Source: Luteimonas marina (GTDB lineage Bacteria; Pseudomonadota; Gammaproteobacteria; Xanthomonadales; Xanthomonadaceae). From it: a DNA stretch of 64,000 nucleotides. Numbering within the stretch: the first letter of the stretch is position 1; each line of letters begins with the position of its first letter. Position numbers and translations under genes: made by a program. The stretch is from positions 186,001-250,000 of the forward strand of contig NZ_VOHK01000003.1 in NCBI RefSeq assembly GCF_007859325.1, given 5' to 3'. Below are positions 47,869 through 56,422 of this stretch, in pieces. The notes beneath the pieces are model-generated. The model made no database searches and had not been told where the DNA came from. It saw only the letters and a list, made by a program, of their open reading frames with translations.

Positions 47869-49386
47869 ATGAGCAAAGCCCCGTCCCGCCGCAAGCGGCC
47901 GTTTCCCCGTACCGTCGTGGCCGCGATCGTGGTGGTCGCCGTCGCGGCCTGGGCCTGGTTCTGGTGGCAGGGCACGCGCGGCGCGGCCTCGGAATCGGCC
48001 TGGCGCACGGTGCAGGTCGAGCGCGGCGACATCCGCGTGGCGATTTCCGCCACCGGCACCCTGAGCGCGATCTCCACCGTCACCGTGGGCAGCCAGATTT
48101 CCGGCCAGGTCACCGAGGTGCTGGTCGACTTCAACAGCGCGGTGAAGAAGGACGACGTGCTGGCGCGGATCGACCCGAGCACCTACGAGGCGCAGATCGA
48201 GCAGGGCAACGCCCAGATCGCCTCGGCGCGCGCCTCGCTGGCGCAGGCGCAGGCGACCCTGCGCAACGCAGAACTGGACTACCGGCGCAAGGCCGACCTC
48301 GGCCAGCAGAAGCTGGTCGCGCAGAGCGACATCGACCTGGCCAGGGCCGCCTTTGATCAGGCGCGCGCGCAGGTCGCCTCGACCCAGGCGCAGATCCGCC
48401 AGCAGACCGCGTCCACCCAGACCACCCGCGTCAACCTCGACCGCACCGTGATCCGCTCGCCGGTCGACGGCGTGGTGCTGACCCGCACCATCGAGCCGGG
48501 CCAGACCGTGGCCGCCAGCCTGCAGGCGCCGGAGCTGTTCACCATCGCCGAGGACCTGTCGAAGATGAAGATCGAGCTGGCGGTGGACGAGGCCGACATC
48601 GGCCAGGTCCGGCAGGGGCAGACGGTGTCGTTCACCGCCGACGCCTTCCCCGACCGCCAGTTCCGCGGCGTGGTCGACCAGGTGCGCCTGGCCGCGACTA
48701 CGACCAACAACGTCGTCACCTATCCGGTCGTGGTCAGCGTCGACAACGCCGACGGCACGCTGCTGCCCGGGCTGACGGTCAATGCCGAGATCGAGGTCAG
48801 CAACCGCAAGGACGTGCTGAAGGTGTCGAATGCGGCGCTGCGCTACAAGCCTGTGGGCGAAGCGGCGCCGCAGGGTGCGCAGGGCGCCGGTCGCGGCGGC
48901 GCGGGCATGGTTGCGGAACTGGAGCGTGTGGTCGCCGAGCTCGACCTCAACGCCGAACAGCGCGCCGCGTTCGACGCCGCTGCCGCCGCGCAGCGCCAGC
49001 GCGCGGAAGCCGCGCGTCAGTCCGCCGGCACGCAGTCGCAGTCACGCGGCAACGCCGGCGGCCCGCCGCCCGGCGCGATGGTGATCCGCATGGGCGGGGG
49101 CAGCGACGCCAACGTGCAGGCGCAGATCCGCCAGCGCATGCTCGAGCGCATGCAGGAGAACTACGCCGGCTTCACCCGCCTGCTCGACGACTCGCAGCGC
49201 CAGCGCTGGGACGCCGCGCTCGCGTCCTCGCTCAACGCCACCCGCGCCACCCTGTACCGGCTGGTCGACGGCCGCCGCGAAGCAGTGGCGGTGCGCGTCG
49301 GCGCCAGCGACGGCAGCAGCACCGAGATCAGCGGCAACGTCGAGGTCGGCGACGAGATCATCACCGGCGAGCGCGCGCGGAAATGA
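47869..49386 (+). CDS. MacA-like periplasmic adaptor with inserted LTXXQ-like region
   Basis: A 505-residue membrane-fusion protein. One membrane helix (residues 15-33) is followed by the first lipoyl half (GTLSAISTVTVGSQISGQVTEVL), an alpha-hairpin of about residues 115-190, the second lipoyl half (IRSPVDGVVLTRTIEPGQTV) and a beta-barrel. The barrel/membrane-proximal part is split by about 120 residues (336-455) with two LTXXQ-like segments (LDLNAEQRAAF and LLDDSQRQRWDA), as in Spy/CpxP proteins. It bridges the MacB permease to an outer-membrane TolC. Stop overlaps the next start by 4 bp. Confidence 0.87.
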   Translation: MSKAPSRRKRPFPRTVVAAIVVVAVAAWAWFWWQGTRGAASESAWRTVQVERGDIRVAISATGTLSAISTVTVGSQISGQVTEVLVDFNSAVKKDDVLARIDPSTYEAQIEQGNAQIASARASLAQAQATLRNAELDYRRKADLGQQKLVAQSDIDLARAAFDQARAQVASTQAQIRQQTASTQTTRVNLDRTVIRSPVDGVVLTRTIEPGQTVAASLQAPELFTIAEDLSKMKIELAVDEADIGQVRQGQTVSFTADAFPDRQFRGVVDQVRLAATTTNNVVTYPVVVSVDNADGTLLPGLTVNAEIEVSNRKDVLKVSNAALRYKPVGEAAPQGAQGAGRGGAGMVAELERVVAELDLNAEQRAAFDAAAAAQRQRAEAARQSAGTQSQSRGNAGGPPPGAMVIRMGGGSDANVQAQIRQRMLERMQENYAGFTRLLDDSQRQRWDAALASSLNATRATLYRLVDGRREAVAVRVGASDGSSTEISGNVEVGDEIITGERARK

Positions 49387-50180
49387 CACAGGCCATGGAC
49401 GCCACGCCGGTCATCGAGACCCGCGCGCTGCGCAAGGTCTACGCCGAGGGCAGCGAGGCCGAGGTGGTCGCGCTCGCCGGCGCGGACCTGGTGATCGGGC
49501 GCGGCGAGTTCGTCGCGATCATGGGGCCCTCGGGCTCGGGCAAGTCGACGCTGATGAACCTGGTCGGCTGCCTCGACACGCCGAGTTCCGGCCAGTACCT
49601 GTGCGACGGCGTCGACGTCGCCACGCTCGACCGCGAGCAGCTGGCGGCGCTGCGCCGCGACAAGATCGGCTTCGTGTTCCAGGGCTTCAACCTGCTGCCG
49701 CGGATGACGGCGGAGGACAACGTCGCGATGCCGCTCGGCTACGCGCAGGTGCCGCCGCCCGAGCGCCGTCGGCTGGCGCAGGAGGCGCTGGCGGCCGTGG
49801 GCCTGGCGGGACGCGCCACGCACCGGCCCAGCGAACTGTCCGGCGGCCAGCAGCAGCGCGTGGCGATCGCGCGCGCGCTGATCAACCGGCCGGCGATCCT
49901 GCTGGCCGACGAACCCACCGGCGCACTCGACTCGAAGACCGGCGAGGAGATCCTGGCGCTGTTCAAGCGCCTGCGCGACGACGGGCATACGGTGGTGCTG
50001 ATCACCCACGACGCCGAGGTGGCGGCGCATGCCGATCGCACCTGCGTGATGCGCGACGGCGAGTTGCATGAAGAGCCGGGATTCGGGAGTCGGGAATCGG
50101 GAATCGAGGCATTCTCCGCATCGCATCCCGTACTGCCGGATCCCGAGTCCCCGATTCCGAATTCCGGATCCGAACCATGA
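49383..50180 (+). CDS. MacB-type ABC transporter ATP-binding protein
   Basis: A 265-residue ATPase. Walker A GPSGSGKST (near residues 48-56), Q-loop FQGFNLLPRMTAEDN, signature LSGGQQQRVAIARAL, Walker B ILLADEPTGALDS and H-loop VLITHD are intact. In E. coli MacB this domain is fused to the permease; here they are separate genes with an ATGA overlap. The last 36 residues (from PGFGSRESG onward) are encoded by heptamer repeats and are not part of the ATPase fold. Confidence 0.92.
   Translation: MTQAMDATPVIETRALRKVYAEGSEAEVVALAGADLVIGRGEFVAIMGPSGSGKSTLMNLVGCLDTPSSGQYLCDGVDVATLDREQLAALRRDKIGFVFQGFNLLPRMTAEDNVAMPLGYAQVPPPERRRLAQEALAAVGLAGRATHRPSELSGGQQQRVAIARALINRPAILLADEPTGALDSKTGEEILALFKRLRDDGHTVVLITHDAEVAAHADRTCVMRDGELHEEPGFGSRESGIEAFSASHPVLPDPESPIPNSGSEP
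50074..50168. repeat. Inverted heptamer repeat in the 3' end of an ATPase gene
   Basis: The left arm (50074-50105) carries GGGATTC, GGGAGTC, GGGAATC and GGGAATC. The right arm (about 50138-50168) carries their inverted copies in degenerate form. It is read in frame as the C-terminal tail of the ATPase and ends 9 bp before the permease start. Confidence 0.8.
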
Positions 50181-51406
50181 ACTTCACGGACGTCCTGCGC
50201 ACAGCCCTGTTTGCACTGCGCGGCAACTGGATGCGCAGCGCGCTGACCTCGCTGGGCGTGATCATCGGCATCGCCTCGGTGATCGTGATGGTCTCGGTCG
50301 GGCAGGGCACGCAGGCCGAGATCGACAAGATGGTCGCCGGACTCGGTTCGCAGCGGCTCGACGTCTCGCCCAACGTGGCGCGCAGCAGCGGCGGCGTGCG
50401 CATGAGCGCGAGCAGCTTCTTCACACTGTCGCAGGACGACGTGGACGCGATCCGCAGCGAGATTCCCGAAGTGCAATACATCTCCGGATCGCTGCGCGGC
50501 AGCAGCCAGGTGGTGTACGCCGAGCGCAACTGGAACAGCAGCTGGCAGGGCGTGGATCCGGACTACCTGGTCATCAACGGCTGGAGCATCGCCGACGGCG
50601 AGGGCTTCGAGGCCAGCGGCGACGACAAGACGGTGCTGATCGGCGAGACCGTGCGCCGGGAGCTGTTCGGCGACGAGAGCGGCATCGGCGAGACCATCCG
50701 CATCGGCCGCGTGCCGCTGACCGTGGCCGGCACCCTGGCGCCGAAGGGGCAGAGCAGCTTCGGCCGCGACCAGGACGAGATCGTCATGGTGCCGCTGGAA
50801 ACCGCGCGCCGCCGGCTGATGGGCTCGATGGGCATGCCGCCCAAGGCGGTGATGGAAATCTCGCTGGCGGTGTCCGACGCCGACGAGCTGGCCTACGTGC
50901 AGGGCGAGTTGGAATCGCTGTTACGCCAGCGCCATCGCATCGCCCCGGGCGCGGAGGACGACTTCCGCGTGCGCAACATGTCCGAGATCGTGGCCACGCG
51001 CACCGCGACCACGCGGCTGATGTCGTGGCTGCTGGGCGCGGTGGCGACCATCTCGCTGATCGTCGGCGGCATCGGCATCATGAACATCATGCTGGTGTCG
51101 GTGACCGAGCGCATCCGCGAGATCGGCCTGCGCATGGCGGTCGGTGCCGGGCCGTCGGACATCCGCCGCCAGTTCCTCGCCGAGGCGATGCTGCTGTCGC
51201 TGGGCGGCGGCGTGCTCGGCATCCTGATCGGCGTCGTCGGCGCCCTGCTGGTGGGGCAGTTCAACAGCGAACTGCCGGTCGAGCTCAACGGCAAGGTGAT
51301 CGCGCTGGCGGCCGGCTTCTCGATCGCCACCGGGCTGTTCTTCGGCTACTACCCGGCGAGCAAGGCCAGCCAGCTCGATCCGATCGAAGCATTGCGCCAA
51401 CAATAG
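50177..51406 (+). CDS. MacB-type ABC transporter permease
   Basis: A 409-residue permease. TM1 (residues about 19-43, SALTSLGVIIGIASVIVMVSVG) is followed by a large periplasmic MacB core domain (residues about 50-280). Three C-terminal helices follow, with LIVGGIGIMNIMLVSVTERIREIGLRMAVGA, the FtsX/MacB coupling signature. With the adaptor it should export a small molecule or peptide across the envelope; the substrate is unknown. Its stop TAG lies in a REP head. Confidence 0.93.
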   Translation: MNFTDVLRTALFALRGNWMRSALTSLGVIIGIASVIVMVSVGQGTQAEIDKMVAGLGSQRLDVSPNVARSSGGVRMSASSFFTLSQDDVDAIRSEIPEVQYISGSLRGSSQVVYAERNWNSSWQGVDPDYLVINGWSIADGEGFEASGDDKTVLIGETVRRELFGDESGIGETIRIGRVPLTVAGTLAPKGQSSFGRDQDEIVMVPLETARRRLMGSMGMPPKAVMEISLAVSDADELAYVQGELESLLRQRHRIAPGAEDDFRVRNMSEIVATRTATTRLMSWLLGAVATISLIVGGIGIMNIMLVSVTERIREIGLRMAVGAGPSDIRRQFLAEAMLLSLGGGVLGILIGVVGALLVGQFNSELPVELNGKVIALAAGFSIATGLFFGYYPASKASQLDPIEALRQQ

Positions 51407-51486
51407 GAGTGCCTTCAGGCGCGATGCTTTTCCTCACCGGTCCCGAATCCCGAATCAAAAAGCATCGCGCCTGAAGGCGCTCCTAC
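51403..51486. repeat. REP pair after the MacB-like permease
   Basis: Left ATAGGAGTGCCTTCAGGCGC continuing GATGCTTTT, right inverted copy AAAAAGCATCGCGCCTGAAG continuing to CTAC at 51483-51486. The outer arms pair over about 29 bp, and short heptamers (CCCGAATC) lie in the loop. The TAG of the left head is the permease stop codon. Confidence 0.87.
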
Positions 51487-51533
51487 GGGAAGGCCCGCAG
51501 GGTATCCTTACGTTTTCCGCGCAGGATCCCGCC

Positions 51534-52538
51534 ATGCGCTGGCTTCTCCTCCTCTTGATGGCAATGCTTTCGATGACCGCGACCGCGCAGGACCGCCCCG
51601 TTTCCCCGACCGCGCTGGTGATCCACGGCGGCGCCGGCGTGATCGAACGCGCCGACCTCGGTGCGGACGACGAGCGCGCGATCCGCGCGGCGCTGGACGC
51701 GGCGCTGGACGCCGGCCAGGCCGTGCTGGCGCGCGGCGGCAGCGCGCTGGACGCGGTCGAGGCCGCGGTGGTCGCACTGGAGGAGTCGCCGCGCTTCAAC
51801 GCCGGCAAGGGCGCCGTGTACAACGCCGAAGGCGGGCACGAACTCGACGCCTCGGTCATGGAAGGCCACACCCGCCGCGCCGGCGCGGTGGCCGGCGTGA
51901 CCACGGTGCGCAACCCGATCCGGCTGGCGCGCGCGGTGATGGAGCATTCGCCGCACGTGATGCTGATCGGCGAGGGCGCCGAGGCGTTCGCCGACGCGCA
52001 GCCGGGGATCGAGCGCGTGCCCAACGACTGGTTCGACACCGAAACGCGCCACGAGCAGCTGAAGAAGGCGCAGCAGCGCGAGCGCGACCAGGCGCAGGCC
52101 GCGACCGACCTCAAGGGAAAATACTTCGGCACCGTCGGTGCGGTGGCGCTCGATGCGCAGGGCCACATCGCCACGGCGACCTCCACCGGCGGCATGACCA
52201 ACAAGAAGTGGGGCCGCGTCGGCGATTCGCCGATCGTCGGCGCCGGCACCTGGGCCGACGATCGCTGCGGCGTGTCGGGTACCGGCTGGGGCGAGTTCTT
52301 CATCCGCAACGCGGTCGCGCACGACATCTGCGCGCGCGTGGCCTACCGCGGCGACACGCTGCAGGCCGCGGCCGACGAGGTGATCATGAAGGTGGTGCCG
52401 GAACTCGGCGGCGACGGCGGCGCGATCGCGCTCGACCGCGACGGCAACATCGCCATGCCGTTCAACACCTCGGGCATGTACCGCGGCTGGGTGAAGCCGG
52501 ACGGCAGCCGCGGCACCGCGATCTTCCGCGAGGACTGA
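51534..52538 (+). CDS. Secreted isoaspartyl peptidase/L-asparaginase (IaaA-type)
   Basis: A 334-residue Ntn-hydrolase. A signal peptide (residues 1-18, LLLLLMAMLSMTATA) places it in the periplasm. LVIHGGAGVIE, FNAGKGAVYNAEGGHELDASVMEG are the N-terminal landmarks. Autocleavage should occur before the nucleophile Thr200 in YFGTVGAVALD, followed by STGGMTNKKWGRVGDSPIVGAG. It would cleave isoaspartyl dipeptides or asparagine. A -10-like TATCCT lies at 51503-51508. Confidence 0.93.
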   Translation: MRWLLLLLMAMLSMTATAQDRPVSPTALVIHGGAGVIERADLGADDERAIRAALDAALDAGQAVLARGGSALDAVEAAVVALEESPRFNAGKGAVYNAEGGHELDASVMEGHTRRAGAVAGVTTVRNPIRLARAVMEHSPHVMLIGEGAEAFADAQPGIERVPNDWFDTETRHEQLKKAQQRERDQAQAATDLKGKYFGTVGAVALDAQGHIATATSTGGMTNKKWGRVGDSPIVGAGTWADDRCGVSGTGWGEFFIRNAVAHDICARVAYRGDTLQAAADEVIMKVVPELGGDGGAIALDRDGNIAMPFNTSGMYRGWVKPDGSRGTAIFRED

Positions 52539-52577
52539 TTCCTTCGGGCCCGGCCTGCAGCCGGTGTGCAGGCTGGA

Positions 52578-53309
52578 TCAATCCGGCTGCTGCAGGTACG
52601 GCGCGATGATGCCGCGCCACAGCGCGTAGCCGCGGGCATTGATGTGCAGCCTGTCCTCGATGAAGAGGCCGGCGTCGGGTTGGCCCTGCGCATCGAGCAT
52701 CGGCGTGAAGACGTCGATGAAGTCGATGCCGTCGCGGGTCGCGGCCCATTCGCGCACCAGCGCGTTCGCCTCGCGCTGGCGTTCAAGCTGCGCCGCGCGC
52801 AGCGGGCTGGGCTTGATTGCGATGTAGCCGATGCGCAGGCCGGGCTGGTCGCGGTGCAGGCGCGCCACCAGGGCCTGGAAGTCGGACAGCACCTGCGCTG
52901 GACTGCGCCCGGCGTCGATGTCGTTGTCGCCGGCGTAGACCAGCACCTGGCGCGGCCGGTAGCGCAGCACGAGCGGGTCGGCGTACCAGACCGAATCGCG
53001 CATGTGCGAGCCGCCGAAGCCGCGATTCAGCACGGGCACGCCCGGGAAGTCCTGCGCGAGGGTGTCCCACAGGCGCACCGAGGAACTGCCCGTGAACACC
53101 ACCGGATGCGGCGGCGGCGGGGTGGCGGCGTCTTCGGCGGCGAAGCGCGCCATGTCGGCGGCCCAGGCCGGTGAAGACACCGGATCGACCCCCGCCGGGA
53201 CATCCCCGGAGGCGGCCTGTGGAGCGCTGCGGCACGCGGGCAGCGCCAGCAGCGTGGCGAGGGCAAAAAGCAGCAGCAGCGCTTTGCAGGGGCTTGCAGG
53301 GATTCTCAC
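52578..53309 (-). CDS. SGNH/GDSL-family hydrolase lipoprotein
   Basis: A 243-residue esterase-like protein. A signal peptide with lipobox LPAC (Cys26) suggests membrane anchoring. SGNH blocks are visible: block I VVFTGSSSVRLW (nucleophile Ser), block II NRGFGGSHM (Gly), block III YAGDNDI (Asn), block V DRLHINARGY (Asp/His). It is likely a lysophospholipase or acetylesterase of the envelope; the substrate is not evident. GTG 53309 was chosen since it begins the signal peptide; no ATG is available. It converges with the peptidase gene, 39 bp apart. Confidence 0.85.
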   Translation of the reverse strand: MRIPASPCKALLLLFALATLLALPACRSAPQAASGDVPAGVDPVSSPAWAADMARFAAEDAATPPPPHPVVFTGSSSVRLWDTLAQDFPGVPVLNRGFGGSHMRDSVWYADPLVLRYRPRQVLVYAGDNDIDAGRSPAQVLSDFQALVARLHRDQPGLRIGYIAIKPSPLRAAQLERQREANALVREWAATRDGIDFIDVFTPMLDAQGQPDAGLFIEDRLHINARGYALWRGIIAPYLQQPD

Positions 53310-53549
53310 GGCCTGTTTCCAATGATGGCTGGATCGTGATTCCGGCGGCGGTTTGCGGCGCGTTTGCGCAGCACCGGCACCGCGTGAAAATACGCTGGAA
53401 TCACGCGCAACTATGGCAAAATTGCACTGTTGCGGCCAACGCCGCGCCCATGACAGCTGCATGCCATCGACCCTGTCGCAGTCTCCGCCCGGCGTTGCCG
53501 GTCGCCGCCTCGGGGATGCAGGCCCGGACCCGTGGATGCGGGTCGCGTG

Positions 53550-53930
53550 ATGGCCGACGAAACCGGGCACCTGCCGCGCCGTCCCGCCCGCATCCTGATG
53601 GCGACCCGCTGGTCGCTGCAGGGGCTGAAGGCGGCGTGGCTGCACGAGTCCTCGTTCCGGCTGGAGGTGTACCTGCTGGCGGTGCTCGGGCCGCTGGCGC
53701 TGTGGCTGGGCAACGATGGCGTCGAGCGCGCGCTGCTGCTGGGCAGCTGCCTGCTGGTGCTGGCGGTCGAGCTGCTCAATTCCGCGGTCGAGGCGGTGAT
53801 CGAGCGCTACGGCGCCGAGCACCACGAACTGGCCGGGCGCGCGAAGGACATGGGCTCGGCCGCGGTGTTCGTGACGATGCTGAACGTGTTGCTGGTGTGG
53901 GGGCTGGTACTGGCCCCGCGCTGGCTCTAG
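53550..53930 (+). CDS. dgkA: Diacylglycerol kinase
   Basis: A 126-residue trimeric membrane kinase that recycles diacylglycerol into phosphatidic acid. Three helices are predicted, and the family signature around residues 74-98 (ELLNSAVEAVIERYGAEHHELAGRAKDMGSAAVF) is intact, with catalytic Glu and the ELAGRAKD-x-GSAAV motif. ATG 53550 was preferred over a GTG at 53532. The 240 bp upstream, shared with the divergent esterase gene, is relatively AT-rich (53385-53440) and should hold both promoters. Confidence 0.94.
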   Translation: MADETGHLPRRPARILMATRWSLQGLKAAWLHESSFRLEVYLLAVLGPLALWLGNDGVERALLLGSCLLVLAVELLNSAVEAVIERYGAEHHELAGRAKDMGSAAVFVTMLNVLLVWGLVLAPRWL

Positions 53931-53955
53931 GGACCGAAAAGAGGAAGTCAATCCG

Positions 53956-54693
53956 ATGCTGGAGCTGTTGAGCGATCCGCAGGTGTGGATCCTGTTACTG
54001 ACCCTGAGCACGATCGAGATCGTGCTGGGCATCGACAACCTGGTGTTCATCTCGATCGCGGTCAGCAAGCTGCCGCCGGAGCGTCGCGAGTTCGCGCGCA
54101 AGTTCGGCATCGCGGTGGCCTGCATCACCCGCATCGGCCTGCTGCTGACGCTGGCCTGGCTGGCGAGCCTGACCGCCGACCTGTTCGTGCTGTTCGGGCA
54201 GGGCATCTCGGTGCGCGACCTGGTGCTGATCCTCGGCGGCGTGTTCCTGCTGGTGAAGGGCGCGCTGGAGATCCGCGAAATGATCGGCGGCGGCCATGAC
54301 GACGGCGGCCCCGCGGCGAAGGCGGCGGTGTCCTTCGGCGGCGTGATCGCGCAGATCGCGGTGATCGACATCGTGTTCTCGCTCGACTCGGTGATCGCCG
54401 CGGTCGGCATGGCCGGCGACTACGTGCCGGTGATGGTCGCCGCGATCCTGATCGCGGTCAGCGTGATGCTGCTGGCGGCGCGTCCGCTGGGCCAGTTCAT
54501 CGACGCCAATCCGACGGTGAAGATGCTGGCGCTGGCCTTCATCGTGCTGATCGGCGCCTACCTGCTGCTGGAAGGCTTCGACGTGCACATTCCGAAGGGC
54601 TACATCTACGGTTCGATGGGCTTCTCGGTGCTGGTCGAGGTCCTCAACCTCTGGGCCAAGCGCAACGCACGGCGGCGCGGCGAACTGTTCTGA
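53956..54693 (+). CDS. TerC family integral membrane protein
   Basis: A 245-residue protein with seven or more helices. TIEIVLGIDNLVFISIAVSKLP and VIDIVFSLDSVIAAVGM are the two conserved acidic motifs (E-x4-GIDN and D-x3-SLDS) of the TerC family. Members are linked to metal (Mn) efflux or tellurite resistance, often supporting metalation of secreted proteins. It lies 25 bp after dgkA, with GAGGAAG as a ribosome-binding site. Confidence 0.92.
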   Translation: MLELLSDPQVWILLLTLSTIEIVLGIDNLVFISIAVSKLPPERREFARKFGIAVACITRIGLLLTLAWLASLTADLFVLFGQGISVRDLVLILGGVFLLVKGALEIREMIGGGHDDGGPAAKAAVSFGGVIAQIAVIDIVFSLDSVIAAVGMAGDYVPVMVAAILIAVSVMLLAARPLGQFIDANPTVKMLALAFIVLIGAYLLLEGFDVHIPKGYIYGSMGFSVLVEVLNLWAKRNARRRGELF

Positions 54694-54785
54694 CCGCCTG
54701 TGGCGGCCGGCGGCGCGCCGATTGCGCGGCCGCCGGCGCGGTGGTGCAATGCGCGCGTCCCCGCCCGTGCCGAAGGAGCCTGGCC

Positions 54786-55421
54786 ATGCGTTCGATCAAC
54801 CCGTTCCGCGTAGTGGCGTTGCTGCTGCTGGCGCTGCTGCTGTCGGGCTGCGGCTACAACCAGATCCAGCAGAAGGACGAGGCGGTGTCCGCCGGCTGGT
54901 CGGAGGTGCTCAACCAGTACCAGCGCCGCGCCGACCTGATCCCGAACCTGGTCAACACCGTCAAGGGCTACGCCGCGCACGAGCAGCAGGTGCTGACCGC
55001 GGTGACCGAGGCGCGGGCCAAGGTCGGCAACATCAACGTCGACGCCGACGACCCGGCCTCGCTGGCGCAGTTCCAGGCCGCGCAGGGCGAGCTGTCGGGC
55101 GCGCTGTCGCGGCTGATGGTGGTGGTGGAGAACTATCCCGACCTCAAGGCCGACCAGTCCTTCCTCAATTTGCAGACCCAGCTCGAAGGCACCGAGAACC
55201 GCATCACAGTGGCGCGCGGGCGCTACATCCAGCTGGTGCAGGACTACAACACCTACGTCCGCCAGTTCCCGGCGAACCTCACCGCGATGGTGTTCGGGCA
55301 CAAGGCCAAACCCAACTTCACGGTCGAGAACGAGGCGCAGATCAGCCAGGCGCCGGCGGTCGATTTTGGCACGACGCCGGCCCCGGCGCCCGAGCCGCAG
55401 CAGCCCGCGCCGGCCAACTGA
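54786..55421 (+). CDS. LemA family lipoprotein
   Basis: A 211-residue protein. N-terminal hydrophobic segment with lipobox LLSGC (residues 17-21) is followed by the LemA helical domain (YNQIQQKDEAVSAGWSEVLNQYQRRADLIPNLVNTVKGYA, then NRITVARGRYIQLVQDYNTYVRQFPAN). The last 30 residues are Pro/Ala-rich. LemA is typically paired with TPM-domain proteins, as here. AAGGAG precedes ATG 54786. Function of LemA is unclear. Confidence 0.93.
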   Translation: MRSINPFRVVALLLLALLLSGCGYNQIQQKDEAVSAGWSEVLNQYQRRADLIPNLVNTVKGYAAHEQQVLTAVTEARAKVGNINVDADDPASLAQFQAAQGELSGALSRLMVVVENYPDLKADQSFLNLQTQLEGTENRITVARGRYIQLVQDYNTYVRQFPANLTAMVFGHKAKPNFTVENEAQISQAPAVDFGTTPAPAPEPQQPAPAN

Positions 55422-55431
55422 CGTTTCCGCG

Positions 55432-56421
55432 ATGACCCGCCTGCTGCGCGCGCTGGGCCTGGTCGCGCTGCTGCTGGCCTGCGCCGCGCCGGCGTGGGCG
55501 CAGCAGGCCGCGATTCCCGCGCTCGATTCGCCGGTGGTCGACACCACCGGCACGCTCGACGCGGCCACGCGCGCGCAGCTCGAACGGCAGGCGCTGGCGC
55601 TGCGCGAGCGCAAGGGCAGCCAGCTGCAGGTGCTGGTGGTGCCGGGCACGCAGCCCGAGACGATCGAGGCCTACGCCGTGCGCGCGTTCGAGCAGTGGAA
55701 GCCCGGGCGCCAGGGTGTGGACGACGGCGTGCTGTTGGTGGTGGCGAAGGACGAGCGCAAGGTGCGGATCGAGGTCGGCTATGGCCTGGAGGGCGCGATC
55801 CCGGACATCACCGCCGGCCGCGTGATCCAGGAATACCTGGTGCCGAGGTTCCGCGAGGGCGACTACGCCGGCGGCATCGTCGACGCCACCGGCGTGCTGG
55901 TCGGGCTCATCGACGGCGAACCGCTGCCGGAGCCGGTGAGCGCGCACCGCGCGGCGCCCGAAGGCGGCGGCGATTTCCTGTTCGCGCTGGTGGCGGCCTT
56001 CATCGCCGCCAGCTTCGTGCGCGGCTTGTTCGGCAAGCGCACGCCGGCCGCCCTGCGCGGCCTGTTCAGCGGCGCGGCGGCGGGCGGCGTGGCCTGGCTG
56101 GTGTCGTCGCTGTTGGCGGCGGCGCTGGCCGGCGGCGTGCTCGGGCTGCTGGTGGGGCTGATGGCGGTGTCCACCGGCCGCTATGCGCGCCACGGCGGCT
56201 GGGGCGGCTGGGGCGGGGGATCCTCCGGCGGTGGCTGGGGCGGCGGCGGATCGTCGGGCGGTGGCTGGGGCGGCGGCGGATCGTCGGGCGGCGGCTGGGG
56301 CGGCGGCGGATCGTCGGGCGGCGGCTGGGGCGGCGGTGGGTTCGGCGGCGGATCGTCGGGCGGCGGCTGGTCCGGCGGCGGAGGCCGGTCGGGTGGTGGC
56401 GGCGCGTCGGGGAGCTGGTGA
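55432..56421 (+). CDS. TPM-domain protein with glycine-rich tail (YgcG-like)
   Basis: A 329-residue protein. Signal peptide (residues 1-23), then a TPM domain (IPALDSPVVDTTGTLDAATRAQLERQALALRERKGSQLQVLVVPG, VLLVVAKDERKVRIEVGYGLEGAIPD). Membrane segments follow (residues about 180-245), then a C-terminal tail of GGGWGGGGSS repeats. The tail is encoded by about four 30-bp tandem units at 56199-56340. It starts 10 bp after lemA and is co-transcribed with it. Confidence 0.9.
   Translation: MTRLLRALGLVALLLACAAPAWAQQAAIPALDSPVVDTTGTLDAATRAQLERQALALRERKGSQLQVLVVPGTQPETIEAYAVRAFEQWKPGRQGVDDGVLLVVAKDERKVRIEVGYGLEGAIPDITAGRVIQEYLVPRFREGDYAGGIVDATGVLVGLIDGEPLPEPVSAHRAAPEGGGDFLFALVAAFIAASFVRGLFGKRTPAALRGLFSGAAAGGVAWLVSSLLAAALAGGVLGLLVGLMAVSTGRYARHGGWGGWGGGSSGGGWGGGGSSGGGWGGGGSSGGGWGGGGSSGGGWGGGGFGGGSSGGGWSGGGGRSGGGGASGSW
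56199..56399 (+). repeat. 30-bp tandem repeats coding a Gly/Trp/Ser tail
   Basis: Units of the form GGCTGGGGCGGCGGCGGATC followed by GTCGGGCGGT repeat about four times and then degenerate. They encode GGGWGGGGSS. The period is in frame, so unit number can vary without frameshift. Confidence 0.8.
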
Positions 56422-56422
56422 C

